A stretch of DNA of 9,771 nt from assembly GCA_937957845.1 (NCBI GenBank), contig CALGOD010000986.1, positions 1 to 9,771 on the forward strand. The letters are read 5' to 3'. The DNA is from an uncultured Nocardiopsis sp. Its GTDB lineage: Bacteria; Actinomycetota; Actinomycetes; Streptosporangiales; Streptosporangiaceae. Of this stretch, positions 6,367-9,771 are shown piece by piece; the stretch's first letter is position 1; every line of letters begins with the position of its first letter. Position numbers and translations under genes: made by a program. The notes under the pieces were generated by a model, which saw nothing but the letters and a program-made list of their open reading frames with translations, searched no databases and was not told the origin of the DNA.

Positions 6367-6400
6367 CGACGAGGCGACGATGCCCCCTGACGCCTCGTCG
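6367..6400 (+). terminator. Second hairpin behind dnaA
   Basis: CGACGAGGCG (6367-6376) and CGCCTCGTCG (6391-6400) form a perfect 10-bp stem with a 14-nt loop, 6 bp after the first palindrome. The tandem arrangement suggests a double terminator shielding oriC from dnaA transcription. Confidence 0.55.
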
Positions 6401-6789
6401 CTCTGTGGACATGCCTCCCCGCGACCTCGTCCACAGACCCACAGGCCGGTTATCCACAGGGCTCCCACCACCAGGGATGAGTTATCCACAGCCTTGTGCG
6501 GGAGAACGCCCACCTCTGGCAGGATTCGCCTCCTCTGTGGTCTCCACAGGCCGTTCATGCCCCGTACAGGCCGTATCCGCTGGTTTCCCGCCTCCTGAAA
6601 GCCCTGACACCTCCCACGTGCCGACCTGGTCACACGACCTTGTCAACGCCCAACGTCAAGAACATGGCGAAGTCCTGTGGACAACTCTGTGCACAGCCCG
6701 TTTGCCCGGGTTCGGGCGTTCTGGGAGGCGGCCAGAAAAAAACTTTTGGGACTTCTCCGCAAAGTTATCCACAGGAGAGGGGGTGAATC

Positions 6790-6842
6790 TGTGGATAACC
6801 CTGTGGACAACCTGTGGAAAACTACTCTGCGGCTGTGGGTAA
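6790..6842 (-). repeat. Helically phased DnaA-box array B
   Basis: Same-orientation boxes start at 6790 (TTATCCACA), 6802 (TTGTCCACA), 6813 (TTTTCCACA) and 6834 (TTACCCACA), with spacings of 12, 11 and 21 bp. Order, spacing and sequence closely repeat array A upstream of dnaA. Confidence 0.85.
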
Positions 6843-6922
6843 CTGCCCCCTGCTCTGTGGACAGGGCAACACGTCATCCGATCACCCGACCACAGGGTGT
6901 TGTGGACAACATGGGGAAAACC

Positions 6923-6965
6923 TGTGGACGAAGCTGTGGACACAGTGTGGAAAACCTGTGGACCC
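6923..6965 (-). repeat. Helically phased DnaA-box array C
   Basis: Four same-orientation boxes start at 6923, 6935, 6946 and 6957, with spacings of 12, 11 and 11 bp. All keep the TCCACA core but have degenerate leading bases (TCG, GTG, TTT, GGG), so they should be low-affinity sites that fill cooperatively. Confidence 0.7.
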
Positions 6966-7057
6966 CTCTGTCCGTCCACAGGACACCCGAGTTGTCCACA
7001 GCGTTTCCCACAGGGCCTGTGGACAAAAATCCATGGGATGACCTGCGGAAACGATGG

Positions 7058-7091
7058 TTATCCACACTATCCACAGGCCCTACTACTACTG
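7058..7091 (+). other. Candidate origin unwinding element (paired DnaA boxes plus DnaA-trios)
   Basis: TTATCCACA (7058-7066) abuts CTATCCACA (7067-7075). A GGCC spacer (7076-7079) follows, then CTACTACTACTG (7080-7091). Read on the opposite strand 3' to 5' this is GAT GAT GAT GAC, the DnaA-trio repeat that guides DnaA onto single-stranded DNA in Bacillus subtilis. Order and polarity toward dnaN are the same as there. The trio run is short, and the DNA beyond it is only moderately A/T-rich. Confidence 0.65.
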
Positions 7092-7339
7092 CGCACCTTC
7101 ATTAACCAAGATGTGGCTTCACAACAGCTCCGCGAAAAATCTGTGGACAACTCTCCGATCCTGGTGCGACACCAACAGGTTCCCGAGCCGGCAGCGGCAC
7201 GGGGTGAATCCGGGTAACGTGTGGTCTCGCCCCTGTCCTCCGCCGCCCGGATCCGGACGGTGACACCCCACGGGTTCGAGGCAGCTCCCTGCGGCCCGGA
7301 CGGACCACGCATCCGCATGGTCCTTCGTCCACAGCCCTG

Positions 7340-7368
7340 TTGACGGAGTCCTCGACAGACCCACAGAT
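7340..7368 (+). promoter_or_regulatory. Weak candidate dnaN promoter
   Basis: TTGACG (7340-7345) is a good -35. At 17 nt the only -10 candidate is ACAGAT (7363-7368), a poor match. No better pair was seen in 7151-7431, so dnaN is expected to have its own promoter here, but its position is uncertain. Confidence 0.2.
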
Positions 7369-7392
7369 CCACGAGCTGCAACGTTGAGGCTT

Positions 7393-7411
7393 CGACCGGC
7401 ACCACCGGTCG
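7393..7411 (+). repeat. Hairpin before the dnaN start
   Basis: CGACCGG (7393-7399) and CCGGTCG (7405-7411) form a perfect 7-bp stem with a 5-nt loop, ending 20 nt before the dnaN GTG and just before its GGAAAGTGAG ribosome-binding stretch. It may shape the dnaN leader. Confidence 0.4.
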
Positions 7412-7431
7412 TGCGGAAAGTGAGTCGGAAA

Positions 7432-8571
7432 GTGAAGTTCCGGGTCGAACGCGACGTACTGGCCGAGGCTGTCGCCTGGACCGCGCGCACACTCCCGACG
7501 CGTCCCTCGGTTCCGGTGCTCGTCGGCATCCTGCTGGAGGCCGGTGAGTTCGACGGCCGTCAGCAGCTGCGCCTGTCCGGTTTCGACTACGAGGTCTCCA
7601 CCCAGGCCGCGGTGGACGTCGAGGTGGAGGAACCGGGCAAGGTCCTGGTCACCGGAAAGCTCCTGGCGGAGATCACCCGGAACCTTCCCGCACAGCCTGT
7701 GGAGATCTCCACCGACGGCCCCAAGGTCGTCGTCACCGGCGGCAGCGCGAAGTTCACCCTGACCACCATGCCGGTGGAGGACTATCCCACGCTCCCGGAG
7801 ATGCCCGGTGTGAGCGGAACCGTCGGTAGTGACGCCTTCGCCGCCGCGGTCAGCCAGGTGGCGGTCGCCGCCGGACGAGACGACACCCTCCCGATGCTCA
7901 CCGGTGTGCGGGTGGAGATCGAGGGCGACACCATCACGCTGGCCTCCACCGACCGCTACCGTCTGGCGGTGCGCGAGCTCACCTGGAAGCCGGAGAACCC
8001 CGAGCTGTCCGCGGTCGCCCTCGTGCCGGCCAAGACCCTCCACGACACGGCGAAGTCGCTCACCTCGGGCGCCGAGATCTCGATCGCCCTCTCCAGCGGC
8101 GACACCGGCGAGGGCATGATCGGCTTCGAGGGTGGAGGCCGCCGCACCACCAGCCGCCTGCTGGACGGGGAGTTCCCCAAGTACCGCGCCCTTCTTCCGG
8201 ACACCTTCAACTCCGTCGCGGAGGTCGGTCGCCAGGAGTTCGTGGAAGCCGTCAAGCGGGTCTCGCTGGTCGCCGAGCGCAACACTCCGCTGCGTCTGTC
8301 CTTCACCCAGGGACAGCTGGTCCTGGAGGCGGGCACCGGCGAGGAGGCCCAGGCCGTGGAGGTCCTGGAGGCGGACCTGGAGGGCGACGACATCCAGATC
8401 GCCTTCAACTCCGGCTTTCTGCTGGACGGACTCGGCGCCATCGGCACCGACGTGGCCCGGATGAACTTCACCACCTCGACCAAGCCGTCGATCCTCACCG
8501 GCAAGCCCGCGGAGGAGGGCTCCTCCCCCGAGTACCGCTACCTGATCATGCCGGTGCGTCAGCCGGGCTGA
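7432..8571 (+). CDS. dnaN: DNA polymerase III beta subunit (sliding clamp)
   Basis: DnaN forms the ring clamp that holds the replicative polymerase on DNA and docks repair proteins. The 379-residue product starts MKFRVERDVLAEAVAWTART, the actinobacterial N-terminus, and shows three clamp folds at about 1-125, 126-250 and 251-379. Recognisable segments include SFTTSTKP-type and TLASTDRYRLAVREL stretches, AERNTPLRLSF in the third domain, and the C-terminal YLIMPVRQPG, which lines the partner-binding cleft. The GTG at 7432 fits the family N-terminus and has purine-rich GGAAAGTGAG 7 nt upstream. A GTG at 7420 would add only four residues, and the frame is open to 7384. It follows oriC, as in most bacteria. 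Confidence 0.97.
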   Translation: MKFRVERDVLAEAVAWTARTLPTRPSVPVLVGILLEAGEFDGRQQLRLSGFDYEVSTQAAVDVEVEEPGKVLVTGKLLAEITRNLPAQPVEISTDGPKVVVTGGSAKFTLTTMPVEDYPTLPEMPGVSGTVGSDAFAAAVSQVAVAAGRDDTLPMLTGVRVEIEGDTITLASTDRYRLAVRELTWKPENPELSAVALVPAKTLHDTAKSLTSGAEISIALSSGDTGEGMIGFEGGGRRTTSRLLDGEFPKYRALLPDTFNSVAEVGRQEFVEAVKRVSLVAERNTPLRLSFTQGQLVLEAGTGEEAQAVEVLEADLEGDDIQIAFNSGFLLDGLGAIGTDVARMNFTTSTKPSILTGKPAEEGSSPEYRYLIMPVRQPG

Positions 8572-8635
8572 TCCACGCCCGGTTCGATTGACTGGTATCT
8601 GCCGGAACGATCCGTGATCCGGACCGTTCGGCCCT

Positions 8636-8644
8636 CCATCCACA
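8636..8644 (+). promoter_or_regulatory. Isolated relaxed DnaA box between dnaN and gnd
   Basis: CCATCCACA fits the relaxed actinobacterial DnaA-box pattern. It stands alone 10 nt before the gnd ribosome-binding site, so it could be a DnaA-responsive element or chance. Confidence 0.3.
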
Positions 8645-8665
8645 GGCGGCGAAGGGGAGCAGTAC

Positions 8666-9559
8666 ATGCAGCTCGGAATGATCGGTCTCGGCAAGATGGG
8701 CGGCAACATGGCCGTCCGCCTTCGGGAGAAGGGTCACGAGGTCATCGGCTACGACGTGACCTCGCCGGAGCGCGACGTCGCCACCCTGGTGGAGCTGGTC
8801 GGCCGTCTGGCCGCCCCACGGGTGATCTGGGTGATGGTCCCCGCGGGCGACCCCACCGCCTCTACGGTCGCCGAACTGGGCGATCTGCTGGAGGAGGGCG
8901 ACCTCGTCATCGAGGGAGGCAACTCCCACTACGCGGATGACCGCATCCGTGCCAAGGCCTTGGCGGAGAAGGGCATAGGCTATCTCGACGTCGGTGTCAG
9001 CGGAGGGGTCTGGGGCCGTCAGAACGGCTACGGCATCATGGTCGGCGGCCCGCAGGAGGACGTGGAGCGCGTCCGTCCGATCTTCGACGCGCTGACCCCC
9101 GACGAAGGCGGCGGCTTCGTCCACGCCGGACGTGTCGGCGCCGGGCACTTCGTGAAGATGGTCCACAACGGCATCGAGTACGGCATGATGCAGTCCCTCG
9201 GCGAGGGCTATGAGCTCATGGTCGCCTCCGGCCTCGTGGACGACGTCCCCGGCACCTTCGAGAGCTGGCGTGAGGGCACGGTGGTGCGCTCCTGGCTGCT
9301 CGACCTGGTCTCCAAGGCCTTGGAGGAGGACCCGGACCTGTCGAGCCTGCGCGGTTACGCCGAGGACTCCGGTGAGGGGCGCTGGACCGTCCAGGCGGCG
9401 GTGGACCTGGCGGTCCCGGCCCCGGCGATCACCGCCTCCCTCTACGCCCGGTTCGCCTCCCGCCAAGACGACAGTCCGGCGATGAAGGTCGTGGCGGCCC
9501 TGCGCCAGCAGTTCGGCGGACACCCCGTGCACCGGGCCGAGACGTCCTCGGACGTCTGA
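8666..9559 (+). CDS. gnd: 6-phosphogluconate dehydrogenase, decarboxylating, short NAD-type
   Basis: The enzyme oxidises and decarboxylates 6-phosphogluconate to ribulose 5-phosphate in the pentose phosphate pathway, in the cytosol. The 297-residue product has an N-terminal Rossmann fold with GLGKMGGNM (7-15). An acidic D30 at the end of the second strand favours NAD over NADP. EGGNSHY (83-89) and VSGGVWG (111-117) are substrate-binding motifs. GHFVKMVHNGIEYGMMQ (160-176) holds the catalytic K164, N168 and E171. GEGRW (236-240) marks the C-terminal domain. The length matches the short class rather than the 470-residue class. ATG at 8666 has AAGGGGAG 6 nt upstream. It lies 94 bp after dnaN and 107 bp before recF, a placement also seen in streptomycetes. 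Confidence 0.95.
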   Translation: MQLGMIGLGKMGGNMAVRLREKGHEVIGYDVTSPERDVATLVELVGRLAAPRVIWVMVPAGDPTASTVAELGDLLEEGDLVIEGGNSHYADDRIRAKALAEKGIGYLDVGVSGGVWGRQNGYGIMVGGPQEDVERVRPIFDALTPDEGGGFVHAGRVGAGHFVKMVHNGIEYGMMQSLGEGYELMVASGLVDDVPGTFESWREGTVVRSWLLDLVSKALEEDPDLSSLRGYAEDSGEGRWTVQAAVDLAVPAPAITASLYARFASRQDDSPAMKVVAALRQQFGGHPVHRAETSSDV

Positions 9560-9590
9560 GCCCCCTCATCCCCCCTTCCGAGTCTGGGGG
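9540..9590 (+). terminator. Weak terminator-like hairpins at the end of gnd
   Basis: AGACGTC (9540-9546) and GACGTCT (9551-9557) form a 7-bp stem that overlaps the gnd stop codon. A CCCCC (9571-9575)/GGGGG (9586-9590) pair follows. Neither is followed by a T-run, so termination before recF is uncertain. Confidence 0.3.
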
Positions 9591-9666
9591 CGCGCCGATC
9601 ACGGCCGTCCTCCAGACCCCTTCCCCTCCCCGTTCTCCCGTGCCGCTGTTTCAGGAGGAAGGCCGG

Positions 9667-9771
9667 ATGTACGTATCCCACCTGCAACTGGCCGACTTCC
9701 GCTCCTACGGTGAGGTCCTTCTGGAGATGGGCCCCGGGGTGAACGTGTTCGTCGGCGCCAATGGTGAGGGC
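9667..9771 (+). CDS. recF: DNA replication and repair protein RecF, N-terminus only
   Basis: RecF is an SMC-like ATPase that helps load RecA at single-stranded gaps during recombinational repair. Only 35 residues are present before the window ends: MYVSHLQLADFRSYGE, the usual RecF opening, then GVNVFVGANGEG (24-35), the first part of the Walker A loop whose GKT would come next. ATG at 9667 has AGGAGGAA (9653-9660) 6 nt upstream, the strongest ribosome-binding site in the window. The dnaN-gnd-recF order supports the call. Confidence 0.95.
   Translation, partial: MYVSHLQLADFRSYGEVLLEMGPGVNVFVGANGEG

Larger units (their letters stand above)
6404..7333. other. oriC: Chromosomal replication origin oriC (about 23 DnaA boxes)
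   Basis: The gene-free DNA between dnaA and dnaN is packed with DnaA boxes. Exact TTGTCCACA/TTATCCACA boxes start at 6450(+), 6482(+), 6676(-), 6765(+), 6790(-), 6802(-), 6901(-), 6992(+), 7018(-), 7058(+) and 7142(-). Boxes fitting the relaxed (T/C)(T/C)(G/A/C)TCCACA pattern start at 6427(+), 6856(-), 6923(-), 6972(+), 7067(+) and 7325(+). Weaker ones start at 6404(-), 6813(-), 6834(-), 6935(-), 6946(-) and 6957(-). Left boxes mostly point rightward, and a dense central block points leftward. This location and density match streptomycete oriC. An A/T island lies at 6734-6768 and a candidate unwinding element at 7058-7091. From 7151 to 7324 I see no other element. Confidence 0.95.

Noticed and set aside
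6540..6548. GTCTCCACA as a further DnaA box
   Set aside because: The first three bases (GTC) break the relaxed consensus and it is not in a phased array, so it was left out of the count.
6404..7333. Repeated TGTGGA/TCCACA units considered as a CRISPR or other tandem-repeat array
   Set aside because: Units are 9 bp, occur on both strands with irregular spacing and match DnaA boxes; there are no long repeats or unique spacers.
7102..8709. 535-codon open frame on the minus strand, opposite dnaN
   Set aside because: Antisense to a full sliding-clamp gene and partly covers oriC; Gly/Asp/His-rich with no recognisable domain.
8546..9532. 328-codon open frame on the minus strand, opposite gnd
   Set aside because: Antisense shadow of a complete enzyme gene with intact catalytic motifs.

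Overview
This window is a chromosomal replication-origin region from a high-GC actinobacterium. The gene order is rsmG-jag-yidC-yidD-rnpA-rpmH on the minus strand and dnaA-oriC-dnaN-gnd-recF on the plus strand. The gnd gene between dnaN and recF, the long linker in DnaA and the sequences of DnaA, DnaN, Jag and YidC suggest the Streptomyces/Nocardiopsis side of the phylum, with Nocardiopsaceae my best guess. That placement rests on family recall, not on a search.

Left arm (1-3680, minus strand). A promoter near 3650-3678 drives rpmH. A hairpin with a T-run separates rpmH from rnpA. Then rnpA, yidD (4-nt ATGA overlap) and yidC follow closely, and jag follows after a 195-nt gap holding a hairpin. 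These encode ribosomal protein L34, the RNase P protein, two membrane-protein insertion factors and a KH/R3H RNA-binding protein. After jag, a 437-bp gene-free stretch carries two perfect parS sites. One lies inside a 32-bp palindrome that also looks like the jag terminator. The rsmG gene runs off the left edge.

Centre (3680-7431). The dnaA gene (TTG start) is flanked on both sides by DnaA-box clusters: 10 boxes in 3858-4151 upstream and about 23 boxes in 6404-7333 downstream. The downstream cluster is the presumed oriC. It holds tandem same-strand box arrays with one-helical-turn spacing and an arrangement matching a basal unwinding system: two adjacent boxes, a GGCC spacer, then CTA-repeat DnaA-trios at 7058-7091. 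An array with nearly the same sequence and geometry sits upstream of dnaA.

Right arm (7432-9771, plus strand). dnaN (sliding clamp), gnd (NAD-type 6-phosphogluconate dehydrogenase) and the first 35 codons of recF follow.

Together the genes and sites cover initiation (DnaA, oriC), elongation and repair (DnaN, RecF) and origin segregation (parS). The neighbouring ribosome, RNA-processing and membrane-insertion genes are conserved companions of this locus. No mobile element, CRISPR array, tRNA or rRNA was seen. All protein genes are recognisable families; the most unusual content is in the non-coding DNA.
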